A stretch of 64,000 bases of DNA from Shewanella maritima. Its GTDB lineage: Bacteria; Pseudomonadota; Gammaproteobacteria; Enterobacterales; Shewanellaceae. Positions 40,780 to 50,738 of the stretch are shown in pieces. The translations under genes were made by a program, and so were the position numbers. The notes under the pieces are model-generated. The model saw only the letters and a list, made by a program, of their open reading frames with translations. It was not told the origin of the DNA and did no database searches. Each line of letters opens with the position of its first letter. Within the stretch, counting starts at the first letter, position 1. The DNA is taken from contig NZ_CP036200.1 of NCBI RefSeq assembly GCF_004295345.1, positions 2,161,001 through 2,225,000 on the forward strand, written 5' to 3'.

Positions 40780-42129
40780 ATGATGAAGAAAAATGTGTTT
40801 GCTCCTAACCGTGTTGCCCTTGCCATTTCGGCAACGTTACTTTGCCTGTCAACCTCGGCTGTTGCCTCTGAGTCAGACCGCATCAATGAACTAGAAGAAC
40901 GACTAAATCAACTTGAAGTTGAGCTCATCGAAGCGAAAGACGCCGCCAAAAGTACCGACCGCGTTAAGTTTAAAACTGGTGACCCATCACCAGAGTTAAT
41001 TTCTAAAGATGGTCAATCAACAATGCAGTTTACCGGCCGGATTCAAATGGACTATGTCAACGCAGATCCTTTCTACACGGGCGATGATCGTGAATACACT
41101 GAAGGTTTTGATGAAGTGAGCTTCCGCCGTGTGCGCTTTGGCGTAGAAGGCTATTTCTCAAACGTTTGGAAATACTCGCTAGAGTTTGATTTTGATGGCG
41201 CTTCAGAGGTCGAAGTCAAAGATGCGAATGTAAACTATCGCGGCTTTGAAAACTCTGAGATCAAATTGGGTTTCCAAAAATTTGGCTACGGTATGGAGGC
41301 GACAGGCAGCTCTAAAAACTTAGCTTTCCTAGAGCGTGCGAGTACCGATACTTTCTCACCTGATCGCGCAGTAGGTGCATCTTGGCTATATAAAGGTGAC
41401 GGTTATAACTTCACACTAGGCTACGGTGTAACCGCACTACTGAATGACGATGACGAAAATGAAAAGCTCGACGTTTTAAATGGTCGCATCACCTATACCC
41501 CAATCAAAAATAGCGACCACCTATTACACCTTGGCGCGAGTGGCCTTTACACCAAAACCAATGATTACACCCAAAAAGTTCGTTACCGTGCCCGCCCAAA
41601 TACTAAGGCAACAGGTCGCATCATCGATACAGGCAAAGTGAAAGCTGAATCAACTCAGCACTATGGTATTGAAGCTGCTTATCAGCACCGCAACTTATTG
41701 ATTCAAGGTGAATACGCAATAGCTAAAACCGATGCAGTAGAAGGTGAAGAGTCGATTTCCGTAAACGCTGGATACATTCAAGCTGTGTACACCTTAACTG
41801 GTGAAAAGTGGGGCTACAGTGGCAAGAAAGGCGTATTTAAAACGGCTAAGCCAGACAACGCAATTTCTGCCGGTGGCTGGGGCGCCTGGGAATTAGCCGC
41901 ACGTATCGATATTGCTGACTTTACCGATACAGATGCTGGTGTTGATGGTGGTAAAAAAACCGACTATGTACTTGGTGTGAACTGGTATCTAGAAAATAAC
42001 CTTAAAGCCCAGTTTAACTACGTCCACACTCAGGCGGACTATGAAACAGCCTTTGAAGACATCAACGGCAACATGGTCTACGAGCAAGATGGCAATGTAT
42101 TCCAAGCCCGTCTGCAATACGCATTCTAA
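40780..42129 (+). CDS. Phosphate-selective porin, OprO/OprP-like
   Basis: 449 residues. The signal peptide ends SAVA near residue 29, followed by a short coiled coil (DRINELEERLNQLEVELIEA) that probably trimerises in the periplasm. Then comes an outer-membrane barrel with MQFTGRIQMDYVNADPF, FRRVRFGVEGYFSNVWKYSLEFDFDG and a final FQARLQYAF strand. This is the layout of OprP/OprO phosphate and polyphosphate porins. An AAGGATAATTATT leader precedes the ATG. First gene of a second operon that continues into an exported CYTH protein, DUF47 and PiT. Confidence 0.85.
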   Translation: MMKKNVFAPNRVALAISATLLCLSTSAVASESDRINELEERLNQLEVELIEAKDAAKSTDRVKFKTGDPSPELISKDGQSTMQFTGRIQMDYVNADPFYTGDDREYTEGFDEVSFRRVRFGVEGYFSNVWKYSLEFDFDGASEVEVKDANVNYRGFENSEIKLGFQKFGYGMEATGSSKNLAFLERASTDTFSPDRAVGASWLYKGDGYNFTLGYGVTALLNDDDENEKLDVLNGRITYTPIKNSDHLLHLGASGLYTKTNDYTQKVRYRARPNTKATGRIIDTGKVKAESTQHYGIEAAYQHRNLLIQGEYAIAKTDAVEGEESISVNAGYIQAVYTLTGEKWGYSGKKGVFKTAKPDNAISAGGWGAWELAARIDIADFTDTDAGVDGGKKTDYVLGVNWYLENNLKAQFNYVHTQADYETAFEDINGNMVYEQDGNVFQARLQYAF

Positions 42130-42142
42130 TTAGGAGGCACAC

Positions 42143-42967
42143 ATGAGAAACAATCTACTGTTAATTGGGTTGGTGAACCTCTGTTTGGGCGCCAATGCAT
42201 ACGCACTATCGCCAGATGCGTTTACCTCACTGGAGTACCACGTCAACACAGGTGTTGGTAAGACCTTACCTTATGCAACTGACACTATTACGCCAGAGTT
42301 TAAGAAAGCATTCAACTTTATAGACTTTGATAACGATGTGTCAGTCAAGCTGGTGACTTACCTAGACACACCTGATCGCGCTTTTAAAGCTAACGACATC
42401 AGCATCAGAGTGCGTGAGCATGTAACTAAGCCTCGCAAGAGCAAAATCACCGTAAAACTGCGTGCTGATAATCCTGAAGGCTTTGGGGATGTATCGAACT
42501 ATCGCAAAGCAGAAATTGACTTCACTAACGATCAGGCTAAGTACAGTGTTAGCTACGATGTGCCGTACTCACCAGGTGAAATTGATGTTAAGAAAGTCGA
42601 CTACGCCAAGGTTTTTGAAGTGATTAAAAAGAACAAGGCTGCCTGGGCATTGGTAAGCGACATTTACCAGAAAAATAAGCAAAGCCTTAAACAAACACTC
42701 GTCATGCGCACCCATGGCTGGGAGGGAGCATTAGACGATAAACGCTTTGACGACCTAGAAATTGACTTTCAAGTATGGACACCATACTACCGTCGCCCTC
42801 GCATCAGCTTTACTGAGTTTTCATTTAAAGGCAGTGCTAAAGACAAAGATCGCCTAGAGCAAGCCTATAAATACCTTTCAGATAAAGTAGAGCAAGTCGG
42901 CTTTGAGGCTGGTCACCAGGGTTCTAAAACAGGTTCAACCTTCAAAATGAGTAAAGCGTTCCAGTAA
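42143..42967 (+). CDS. Exported CYTH-like protein
   Basis: 274 residues with a signal peptide (cleavage near ANAYA). The body follows the CYTH fold: SLEYHVNTG at the start, VSVKLVTYLDTPDRAF, ISIRVREH, KITVKLRAD, NYRKAEIDF and, near the end, FDDLEIDFQVW and ISFTEFSFKG. These give alternating Arg/Lys and Glu residues that would line a tunnel for polyanions. The ExExK start is replaced by LEYH, so binding may be more likely than catalysis. A periplasmic member is unusual. TTAGGAGGCACAC precedes the ATG. Lies directly behind the phosphate porin. Confidence 0.65.
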   Translation: MRNNLLLIGLVNLCLGANAYALSPDAFTSLEYHVNTGVGKTLPYATDTITPEFKKAFNFIDFDNDVSVKLVTYLDTPDRAFKANDISIRVREHVTKPRKSKITVKLRADNPEGFGDVSNYRKAEIDFTNDQAKYSVSYDVPYSPGEIDVKKVDYAKVFEVIKKNKAAWALVSDIYQKNKQSLKQTLVMRTHGWEGALDDKRFDDLEIDFQVWTPYYRRPRISFTEFSFKGSAKDKDRLEQAYKYLSDKVEQVGFEAGHQGSKTGSTFKMSKAFQ

Positions 42968-42982
42968 ATCTGGTTCTCCCCC

Positions 42983-43024
42983 AGCAGGTAAGCTATCTAC
43001 CGCTCCCATGATGGCTTACCTGCT
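42983..43024 (+). terminator. Hairpin between the exported CYTH gene and DUF47
   Basis: A perfect 11-bp stem, AGCAGGTAAGC / GCTTACCTGCT, with a 20-base loop and no T run. It may be an attenuator or RNA-processing site rather than a full terminator. Confidence 0.5.
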
Positions 43025-43058
43025 CTTCCTCCCATCACAATAACTATAAGGAGATGCC

Positions 43059-43727
43059 ATGTTTGGTTTTTCTCGGCTCAGCTCTTTGCTGTCTAAAAGT
43101 AGCTCTACAGAAACTAAAGTGTACCTATTTTTGGATCAGGTCACTTTATCCCACCATCAATTCACTCTGCTATGGAAAAGCTATTTAAAATACGGCGCAG
43201 ACAGTGAACAATTCACTGATGCACTCGCCAAACTGCAAGCTATTGAACATCAAGCCGACAAGCTAAAACGCGAAATTGAACAAACCCTTTACCGCAAAAC
43301 CTTAATTCCAGACTTACGATCAGATGTTGCCTCGCTAATTGAGCAAACCGACAGACTCATTAATCGCCAGGAAACCGTAGGCTTACATCTTAAAATTGAA
43401 CGACCAGCCATTCCTTACGAATTACATGAAGATGTGCTGGCGCAAATTGCTACCATTGCGGACACCATAGACCACACCATACTTTGTGCCAAAAGCTACT
43501 TTACCGATCTACAGCGCGTGCAAGAGTATCACCAAAAAGTCATCGCCTTTGAAACTGATGCTGATGAAGCCTGCACCCGGGTAAAAACCCACTTGTTTAA
43601 TCTCGATATTCCGTTAATGCAAAAGGTACAGTTACGTTACTTTTTCGACCGCATTGACAGAGTAGCCAACCTAGCCGAAGACATCAGCGACCGCATATCT
43701 ATTTTCACCCTTAAACGTGCACAGTAA
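43059..43727 (+). CDS. DUF47 (PhoU-like) phosphate-transport accessory protein
   Basis: 222 residues, all-helical, of the TIGR00153/DUF47 type that accompanies PiT transporters. The metal-binding ExxxD-like repeats are visible: IEHQADKLKREIEQ, then IEQTDRLINR, FETDADEA and VANLAEDISDRI. Such proteins are thought to regulate the adjacent transporter. AAGGAGATGCC precedes the ATG. Its stop overlaps a possible upstream ATG of the transporter gene. Confidence 0.9.
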   Translation: MFGFSRLSSLLSKSSSTETKVYLFLDQVTLSHHQFTLLWKSYLKYGADSEQFTDALAKLQAIEHQADKLKREIEQTLYRKTLIPDLRSDVASLIEQTDRLINRQETVGLHLKIERPAIPYELHEDVLAQIATIADTIDHTILCAKSYFTDLQRVQEYHQKVIAFETDADEACTRVKTHLFNLDIPLMQKVQLRYFFDRIDRVANLAEDISDRISIFTLKRAQ

Positions 43728-43738
43728 TGGGAGAAACT

Positions 43739-44782
43739 ATGGATATTGCAATCTGGATTTTTCTCTCCAGCGGCCTGTTTCTCGGCTGGTCACTGGGCGC
43801 CAATGATGCTGCCAATGTATTTGGCACCGCAGTTGGTTCCAAAATGGTTAAATTCTCCACCGCAGCGCTTATTTGCTCAGTAATGGTCATTCTTGGCGCC
43901 GTGATTAGTGGCGCTGGTGCATCACACACCTTAGGCGCACTGGGTAAAGTCTCGGCCATTGGCGGTGCTTTTACCGTGGCGCTTTCAGCGGCAACCACTG
44001 TTTACCTGATGACCAAGGCCGGCCTACCTGTGTCGACCGGTCAGTCTATTGTTGGCGCGATCATAGGTTGGAACCTATTCAGTGGCATGCCCACTGACTC
44101 GGCGGTACTGACTAAAATTCTCAGCACCTGGGTAATGTGCCCAATTCTCGCTGCCATTACTGCAGTGCTGTTATACATGGGCATCAACAAAGCGATTAAG
44201 CTGATTCGCCCAGGTATGTTCCAACTCGACAATTGGACGCGTATCGGTCTTATTCTCGCGGGTGCCTTTGGCTCTTACAGTTTAGGTGCCAACAACATTG
44301 CCAACGTAATGGGCGTGTTTGTCACCAGTACGCCACTTGACCCAATTGAGTTGTTCAACATTGAGTTTAGCGCCGCAATGCAGCTGTTCTTTATCGGCGC
44401 AGTTGCCATCAGCGTTGGGGTATTTACTTACTCTAAAAAAGTGATGATGACTGTGGGCGACAACCTCATTTCCATGACACCAGTTACCGCCTGGGTTGTG
44501 GTCATGGCGCACTCAATTGTGCTGTTTATCTTCTCGTCGCAATCCCTGTCTAACGCCTTTGTTGATATCGGCTTACCTGCCATTCCATTGGTGCCAGTGT
44601 CTAGCTCACAAGCGGTGATCGGCGCTGTCATCGGTATTGCACTGCTTAAGCGACTGCCAGTGCAGTGGAAAGTGTTGGGGCGGGTATTAATGGGCTGGGT
44701 AATTACGCCAATTATGTCAGCGATTGCCTGTTTTATTGGTTTGTTTGTGGTGCAAAACCTGTTCAATCAGGTGGTGATGTAA
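43739..44782 (+). CDS. PiT-family inorganic phosphate transporter
   Basis: 347 residues from the ATG at 43739, preceded by GGGAG at 5 bases; an ATG at 43727 overlapping the DUF47 stop is the alternative. About 10 membrane helices. The two PiT signature repeats are GANDAANVFGTAVGSKMV near residue 17 and GANNIANVMGVFV near residue 183. Carries phosphate (often as a metal-phosphate) with protons or sodium. The protein is short for the family because it lacks a long central loop. Operon with DUF47. Confidence 0.93.
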   Translation: MDIAIWIFLSSGLFLGWSLGANDAANVFGTAVGSKMVKFSTAALICSVMVILGAVISGAGASHTLGALGKVSAIGGAFTVALSAATTVYLMTKAGLPVSTGQSIVGAIIGWNLFSGMPTDSAVLTKILSTWVMCPILAAITAVLLYMGINKAIKLIRPGMFQLDNWTRIGLILAGAFGSYSLGANNIANVMGVFVTSTPLDPIELFNIEFSAAMQLFFIGAVAISVGVFTYSKKVMMTVGDNLISMTPVTAWVVVMAHSIVLFIFSSQSLSNAFVDIGLPAIPLVPVSSSQAVIGAVIGIALLKRLPVQWKVLGRVLMGWVITPIMSAIACFIGLFVVQNLFNQVVM

Positions 44783-44831
44783 CTCACCTGCCACCCGCGC
44801 TTTGATTTGTTGTTAGCTAGAGGATGTTGCT

Positions 44832-46766
44832 ATGAATTTGCGCTCTCGGTTCAATCTGTTTCTGCTGCCCAATGTGGCATTTGGTCTGCTTACTGTTGCC
44901 ACTTTTACCATCTATTTAAGCATCAATGCTATGCAGCAAAACGCCCTTGAACAGCTTGAAGCCAAGCAAGGGTTAATTGCCAAATCCATTGCTTACTGGG
45001 TCGACAGTAACCGGCAAATGCTGTCATCCCTCGCTAACAGCCCGGTTGTGACCGATGCGCTTACAACAAGTGCCAAACAAGCTCACGCATCGGCGCATTT
45101 TGCCAGTGTTGCCGATAGTTATGGCTATCGCAATATCGCCATCCTTAATCAAGATGGCACGGCTATCGCTGCGTCAAACCCAGCTCGAGTAGGCAAAGAC
45201 TATGGTCACTTGTCTTATGTACAGCAGGCGCAGTCAACCAATGAGATCGTTATATCTTCACCACGTGCTAGTCGAGTTGATGGTACCTTGCTGATTAGCT
45301 TTGCCAAACAAATAAGGTCTGAAACGGGCAGCACTCGCGGCAGTATTTTCTTAAGCGTACCGCTGAATAACTTTTATCAGCAACACGTGGATGTCACTCA
45401 AGAATCACCTAATAGCTATGCATTTATCCTTACCCAAGATTGCCAACCGCTAGCTTATCGAGATATGCAAACTAAGTCGCAACCACACTTCGACAAGCTC
45501 TGTCGCCAAACGGGTGTGCAGCATAACTTTAGTGACAACGGCATTGAGTATTTGGCGATTAGCCATCGAGAGCCAACAACTGGCTGGTACATAATCACAG
45601 CAACCAAGCAACAGGTGCTAGATGATAGCTTTACCGCACTGAGCTCAAGCGCAGCTTTCATCGCTATATTAGCCATCATCATTATGGTTTTTGTTGTCAT
45701 CAAACTCGTCGGCATTATCACCCAGGGGTTATCGACCATTACCGCTGCCGCAGATGATTTGGCAGACGGTGATATTGAATTACACCACCTCGACCAAAAC
45801 AAATGGCGCGCCCAGCTTAATCGCCAAGACGAGCTTGGGCATATGGCGAACGCCATGCAACGACTTATCGACAACCAGCAGCATCAAGTACGCACGGCCC
45901 AACGCATTGCTAATGGTGAGTTAATGCATCAGATAAGACATGCCAGTAAACATGATGTGTTAGGGCAAGCACTAACAAGCATGCAAGCCAGTCTTAAAAC
46001 CTTGGTCAGCTCAGTCAAAGCCACCAGCATGCAAGTATCTAGCGCTACTGAGTCGCTAAACAATGACGGCCAACACCTTGCTGAGGGTGCAACCGAACAA
46101 CTAGCATCAGTATCTTCAATCAGCGCAGCACTACAAGAGATTGATAGCCAAATTCAGCTTACCGCGCAATCAGCGATGCAAATGAATCAACAGGGACAAC
46201 AAACGCTCATCGCTGCAGAGGAAGGTAATGTCCATATCAGCCAGCTAACTGAGTCACTGCAAGCTATCAATGACTCAGGCGCACAGATCGCCGACATCAT
46301 GAAAGAGATCACCAATATTGCCGAGCAAACTAACCTCATAGCCTTAAACGCGGCCATTGAGGCGGCGCGCGCAGGCGAGTTTGGTCGGGGTTTTTCAGTG
46401 GTGGCTGATGAGGTACGAAATCTTGCATCACGCAGTGCTCAAGCGGCAAATAAGACATCTTCACTGGTTAATCATTCGCTTGAGAAAATGGCTGAGGGCA
46501 ATCAAATTGCAGACCAAACTGCTACAGTATTTGCCAACATTGTTGAGCAGGTAACGACCTCGGCAGAGCAGCTTGATGCCATTGCACAAGGCAGTCAGGA
46601 ACAAGCAGGTGCCACTGCCGAATTGACCGAAGGCTTAGCGCAAATAGACTCAGTGGGGCAGCATGTGACCGCAATTGCCAATCAGGTTGCCCTGCAAGGT
46701 CAGGAACTTGCCGAGCTAACCGAGCAACTGCAGCAAGCCAGCTGTCAGTTTAAAAGCGATGAGTAG
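44832..46766 (+). CDS. Methyl-accepting chemotaxis protein with Cache-type sensor
   Basis: 644 residues. Transmembrane helix near 12-32, periplasmic dCache-like sensor (about 40-265, with SYGYRNIAILNQDGTAIAAS and VGKDYGHLSYVQQA), second helix (FIAILAIIIMVFVVIKLVGI), HAMP region, and cytoplasmic signalling domain with hairpin tip [20 protein letters not shown]. No pentapeptide tether is seen at the C terminus (QASCQFKSDE). It follows the phosphate transporter by 49 bp on the same strand and could sense phosphate or a related anion; this is inferred from position. Confidence 0.92.
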   Translation: MNLRSRFNLFLLPNVAFGLLTVATFTIYLSINAMQQNALEQLEAKQGLIAKSIAYWVDSNRQMLSSLANSPVVTDALTTSAKQAHASAHFASVADSYGYRNIAILNQDGTAIAASNPARVGKDYGHLSYVQQAQSTNEIVISSPRASRVDGTLLISFAKQIRSETGSTRGSIFLSVPLNNFYQQHVDVTQESPNSYAFILTQDCQPLAYRDMQTKSQPHFDKLCRQTGVQHNFSDNGIEYLAISHREPTTGWYIITATKQQVLDDSFTALSSSAAFIAILAIIIMVFVVIKLVGIITQGLSTITAAADDLADGDIELHHLDQNKWRAQLNRQDELGHMANAMQRLIDNQQHQVRTAQRIANGELMHQIRHASKHDVLGQALTSMQASLKTLVSSVKATSMQVSSATESLNNDGQHLAEGATEQLASVSSISAALQEIDSQIQLTAQSAMQMNQQGQQTLIAAEEGNVHISQLTESLQAINDSGAQIADIMKEITNIAEQTNLIALNAAIEAARAGEFGRGFSVVADEVRNLASRSAQAANKTSSLVNHSLEKMAEGNQIADQTATVFANIVEQVTTSAEQLDAIAQGSQEQAGATAELTEGLAQIDSVGQHVTAIANQVALQGQELAELTEQLQQASCQFKSDE

Positions 46767-46882
46767 TAATCACCGACGGCAAAGAACCTGGCCACAAAGA
46801 GCTAGGCAGCGCCGGGCTAGCTGGTTTTTTACGGCTCAAGATGAGCAAACCCTAGAGGCGAACCCAGAGCAGACTCCACAAG

Positions 46883-47434
46883 CTAGCCGTGATGAACCAC
46901 TTGCGTCAGATGATTGTAAAAGTGCATCACGTGCGCCAGCTCATACTGAGCTTTCGACAAATAACCGTAAGCAAAGTGCGGCATGAGCATGCCGCTAAAG
47001 CTATGAAACTGAGCAAGGGATGCTTTAAATCGCTGCGCTGCTGCTGCGACTGAGCCACCAGCAGCGAGCGTTGGCGCGCCAGGAATAGGCTCGCTTAACC
47101 CGTGAGTCATGCGCCCTTTGGCAGCAAAGGCTGTAAACGCTAATGCACCAACACTGTGCTTGAATAAATCAGACTTATGCTCAGGAAACCCACTTAGTGA
47201 ATATTCCACACTCTGAGCGCAGTGATTGAGCATTTGTGCCAAGTCCCACTCACCATTAACTGAAGCGTTGTTATTGGCATAAGCAGCTAGTAGCTGATCT
47301 AGCTCAACAAGCGCTGCAGCGATAGTTAACGGCTTGTTGTTGCCATCTATGGCAAACCAGCCTCCTGCCGACAGCATCACGCTGCCAACCGCGATGCCAA
47401 TCACTAGATTACGGCGCTGATGATCTGTCGCCAT
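46883..47434 (-). CDS. DUF1569-like protein with an N-terminal anchor
   Basis: 183 residues from the ATG at 47434 (GGAG 4 bases upstream). The N-terminus QRRNLVIGIAVGSVMLSAGG looks like a twin-arginine or uncleaved anchor. The body resembles DUF1569, a DinB-like four-helix fold: WDLAQMLNHCAQSVEYSLSG and, near the end, HVMHFYNHLTQVVHHG with His residues that may hold a metal. Function unknown. It converges on the chemoreceptor gene; their ends are 116 bp apart. Confidence 0.7.
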   Translation of the reverse strand: MATDHQRRNLVIGIAVGSVMLSAGGWFAIDGNNKPLTIAAALVELDQLLAAYANNNASVNGEWDLAQMLNHCAQSVEYSLSGFPEHKSDLFKHSVGALAFTAFAAKGRMTHGLSEPIPGAPTLAAGGSVAAAAQRFKASLAQFHSFSGMLMPHFAYGYLSKAQYELAHVMHFYNHLTQVVHHG

Positions 47435-47789
47435 TTGCTCCAACTCCTCACTGCTCGTTTTTAGTCCGTTTATGACTACCGTTCACAACTTCATATTATT
47501 AGCCGCTACTTTGGCAGACCAAGTGTGGATAACCTTGGCTAGCCCGCCAAAACAACTACACCTTTTGCTGTACACCCTGTCCTTTTGGCTAATCATTTAG
47601 TACAGGTGGTCGCTAGACTTTTAGCTATACCAAGGGGTAATACTTTTGCCACAGCTGAATTAGCCACTAAGAGTGATTTTCAGCAAAACTAAGCCAACAA
47701 GCAACCATGGCTGTAAACATTTGTATCTTGTCACCTAAGTGTCACAAACAAGTCATATTCTCTCGGCAAATTTGCCACCGGTTGCCAAG
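47435..47789. other. Intergenic region before the second chemoreceptor
   Basis: About 350 bp between divergent genes. I see no clear operator, terminator or repeat. A GTG at 47739 is in frame with the chemoreceptor and could be its true start. Confidence 0.4.
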
Positions 47790-49730
47790 ATGAAGATATC
47801 CACATTAACTCGCATCGCCTCTGCACTTTTAATTGTTATTGCTATTGCAATGGCAGTGGTGATTTTTTGGAGTAACCAAGAACGTCAGGCGATTGAGCTG
47901 CAAAGCGATAAGCTGCAAGAACTGCAAAAGCGCTTTCTTGTGGATATTAAAGAAGAACTTCATGATTATCTCAACAGTGGCAACGCCGCACTGCTTGAAC
48001 AAGCCAAGCAAGATCTGCAGCAAACCCAAAACGAGCTAGGTACATTTACTGGGCTGGATACCCAAACAACCTTGAGTGCTATTGAATCTTTCATTACTGC
48101 ACTTGGCGGCGAATATCGCGCAGCGGGGAAATTAGCAGGCAACCCGAGGCAGTTGCTGTCTCACGCAGAGTCTGAAATGCTCGACTACAACTATCACCTT
48201 GCTAACTATAGTTTCAAAGGTCAGGCAACTAACCCTGATCTTGCTAACCAATACCTAAGTTTGGTTAACGATTTACCGCAGCTTGTTAATGAACTTTCAC
48301 AGGTCACCACCGGCTATTTAATCAATAAAAATCAGCAGCTACAACCAGTATTAGCAAGATTGATTGAGCAGCTTCAAGCATGGAATCAAAGGCTAACCGC
48401 CCTGCCGCTTATTGGAATTTACATCACCGAAGAAGTTGATGAGTTCGCTCTTGGCGATGATGAGCCTGAAACCATCGAGGTTGGTGAAGAGTATCGCTCA
48501 GAGTTACTGAGTTTAAGCTCGCGCTACAGTAAAGAAGTCGACAATACTCATCGCATGCTCAATGAAAATCAGCGTATTCAGCAAGCCCTCATCACCGACC
48601 TTGGACAAATCGAGTCTCAATTACTTGAGCTGGGCAATATGCAAAAGCGCAAGGCTCAGCAACTGAAAAGTACTCTGACGATTGCCATCGTGGTTATGGT
48701 GTCTATTTTGATTGCCTTCTCACTCATCTATTTAGTACTGCAACAGCGCCGAGTAATCAAGCCGCTGAAACACTTAAACCATGCCTTCCACCAGCTGAGT
48801 GAAAGTAATAGCCGCGAGCCACTGAATATTACCCGTCGCTGTGAAACAGGGCAGATAGCCAACCACTTCAATCAAATGTTGCAGCGTTTTGAGCAAGAAG
48901 ATGAACAGCAACGCCAACAGATCAGCGTGATCTCTCAGTCATTGTCGCAACTGGTAAATCGTATTACTGATATTTCCAGCAGCACAGCGCGCACTCAATC
49001 AGTGGTAGTCAATGCGCAACAGCAAACTGAGCAAATCCGCCAGCTGGCGACTGAGGTCAGCGAAACCTCAAATCAAGTAGAGCAAACCGCTGAAAAAACC
49101 AAATCACACATGCTGCAAAGTCAAAAAGAAGCCGAAGCCGTTTTGTCAGCAAGCGAGCAGTCACAACAAGCGGTTGAGCATTGTCATCAATCATTAGCCA
49201 GCTTAACGTCATCGGTGACCGATGTATCTCAAATTATTGATGTGATTGGCAACATCGCTGAGCAAACGAATCTACTGGCGCTCAATGCGGCAATTGAAGC
49301 AGCAAGAGCTGGCGAGCAAGGCCGCGGCTTTGCCGTGGTAGCTGATGAAGTACGTAATCTATCTCAGCGCACCAAAACCTCCCTTGAAGAAGTCATGGCG
49401 ATTCTCAATAAACTCACCAAAGCCAATGCAGATTTAACCACGCGTGTTGAAGGCATTGAGCAAACGACCTTAAGCCAGAAACAGCGTGCCCATAAACTAT
49501 GGCAGGTCGCTCAAAGCGTGCAGCAGCAAGCCTCAGAAATGGCAGTAACCGCCAAACAAGGCGCGCACAGCTCGCAGTCGCAAGTCGTGCACCTTGATGA
49601 GTTTGTTAGCGCGATGGATAGCTTAAAAGATCATGCTCAAGCGGCAACCGCACAAACAAATTTAATTGCGGGTGAAGTGTCGCAGTCCGTCGAAGATATT
49701 GAAGTTAGCTTAGGCATCAAGTCTGCCTAA
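47790..49730 (+). CDS. Methyl-accepting chemotaxis protein with helical periplasmic sensor
   Basis: 646 residues from the ATG at 47790, where the protein begins [20 protein letters not shown], a standard first transmembrane helix. A GTG at 47739 would add 17 residues. The periplasmic part (about 40-295) is helical and Gln-rich. The second helix is [20 protein letters not shown], followed by HAMP and a signalling domain with tip [20 protein letters not shown] and [15 protein letters not shown]. Ligand unknown; the long helical sensor suggests a four-helix-bundle type rather than Cache. Confidence 0.9.
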   Translation: MKISTLTRIASALLIVIAIAMAVVIFWSNQERQAIELQSDKLQELQKRFLVDIKEELHDYLNSGNAALLEQAKQDLQQTQNELGTFTGLDTQTTLSAIESFITALGGEYRAAGKLAGNPRQLLSHAESEMLDYNYHLANYSFKGQATNPDLANQYLSLVNDLPQLVNELSQVTTGYLINKNQQLQPVLARLIEQLQAWNQRLTALPLIGIYITEEVDEFALGDDEPETIEVGEEYRSELLSLSSRYSKEVDNTHRMLNENQRIQQALITDLGQIESQLLELGNMQKRKAQQLKSTLTIAIVVMVSILIAFSLIYLVLQQRRVIKPLKHLNHAFHQLSESNSREPLNITRRCETGQIANHFNQMLQRFEQEDEQQRQQISVISQSLSQLVNRITDISSSTARTQSVVVNAQQQTEQIRQLATEVSETSNQVEQTAEKTKSHMLQSQKEAEAVLSASEQSQQAVEHCHQSLASLTSSVTDVSQIIDVIGNIAEQTNLLALNAAIEAARAGEQGRGFAVVADEVRNLSQRTKTSLEEVMAILNKLTKANADLTTRVEGIEQTTLSQKQRAHKLWQVAQSVQQQASEMAVTAKQGAHSSQSQVVHLDEFVSAMDSLKDHAQAATAQTNLIAGEVSQSVEDIEVSLGIKSA

Positions 49731-49775
49731 ACGAGTTTCCGTAAAGGGGCGATATATTGGCGCTATTTCCTCAAT

Positions 49776-50648
49776 CTATTTACTAGCGCGTCTTGCGTCA
49801 AACTGAGCTTTGGCAAGCTGGTTATATTGCTCAAGCAAGCTTAAATCAGACTCGGTAGTCGCAAGCTTTGCTAAGTCCATTTTGAGCTTACCCTGGCTAT
49901 CAAACTGACTAGCATAAGTGCCCATGCCAATCATATCCACTTGCCAGTGTGTAATCCGCCCTATCATATAGTTGCCAAACAAGAAGGCTTCATACTCATT
50001 TGATAAGGTTAAAAAGTCACTAAAGCCCATGCCTTTAATTTGCTTTTGCGCGGTAAATGACGCCTTGTAGCTGCGGCTGAACACTGGGTTAGCTTGTGTC
50101 TGATTTGGACGCATTGCTAGCTGTAACTGATAAGCGTGGCGGGTTTCGTGTAGCAAGAACGCAAGCGCTGCATATTGCGGCTGTGAGGCGAGTTTCTCAG
50201 GGTTGAGATAAACCGTGCCGTTGTCTCGGTCAGTCAGTTTAAAGTCAAAATACACCATCTTGCCGGGGTAGCTATGGTTATCAATCACCAACTTAGGCGG
50301 CTTAATGCCAAAGCTTGCCACTTCAAGCTCGAAGATTTGCCTCAATAAGGGGATTTGCTGCTCAAGGCTCAATGTATCCCAGTTTTGCAGCGCTGTTGAT
50401 ACCGTTTTATCTTGCGCTAAAAGAGCCAACAACTTATCGGCATCAGCAATAGTTTTAGTTTGCGTGAGCGCTAAAAACTGCTGATTTGGCTGCTGCAGCA
50501 CAAACGCTTGCGGCGCTTGCTGCTGAATTGACGGGTTTGCATAGAACTTGTCGTTGGCATTGACTGTTAGCGATAGGCTCGCAAACACAGGAAGTGCAAG
50601 TGCTAACGCTATCTTAGTGAAGCCTTTTTTCGGTGAGATCATTTTCAT
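49776..50648 (-). CDS. Exported putative metallopeptidase-like protein
   Basis: 290 residues with a signal peptide (MKMISPKKGFTKIALALALP and on to VNA). The central LLHETRHAYQLQ has an HExxH pattern that could bind zinc. A Tyr- and Phe-rich C-terminal region follows (YEAFLFGNYMIGRITHWQVD). AGGGGTA precedes the ATG. I do not recognise the family. It may be a zinc peptidase or a scaffold that has kept the helix. It lies just downstream of the chemoreceptor on the opposite strand. Confidence 0.65.
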   Translation of the reverse strand: MKMISPKKGFTKIALALALPVFASLSLTVNANDKFYANPSIQQQAPQAFVLQQPNQQFLALTQTKTIADADKLLALLAQDKTVSTALQNWDTLSLEQQIPLLRQIFELEVASFGIKPPKLVIDNHSYPGKMVYFDFKLTDRDNGTVYLNPEKLASQPQYAALAFLLHETRHAYQLQLAMRPNQTQANPVFSRSYKASFTAQKQIKGMGFSDFLTLSNEYEAFLFGNYMIGRITHWQVDMIGMGTYASQFDSQGKLKMDLAKLATTESDLSLLEQYNQLAKAQFDARRASK

Positions 50649-50738
50649 TACCCCTTGCTGCTCTTATTTATCATTGGCAGCTTCATCTCTCGGTTTTAAT
50701 CAGTGGTGTTTAAATAGTGGTTTATTAATGGCGGTGCA

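Noticed and set aside
46759..46986. 75-codon frame after the first chemoreceptor
   Set aside because: Overlaps the chemoreceptor end and the DUF1569 gene end; Arg/Gln/Ala-rich without a ribosome site.
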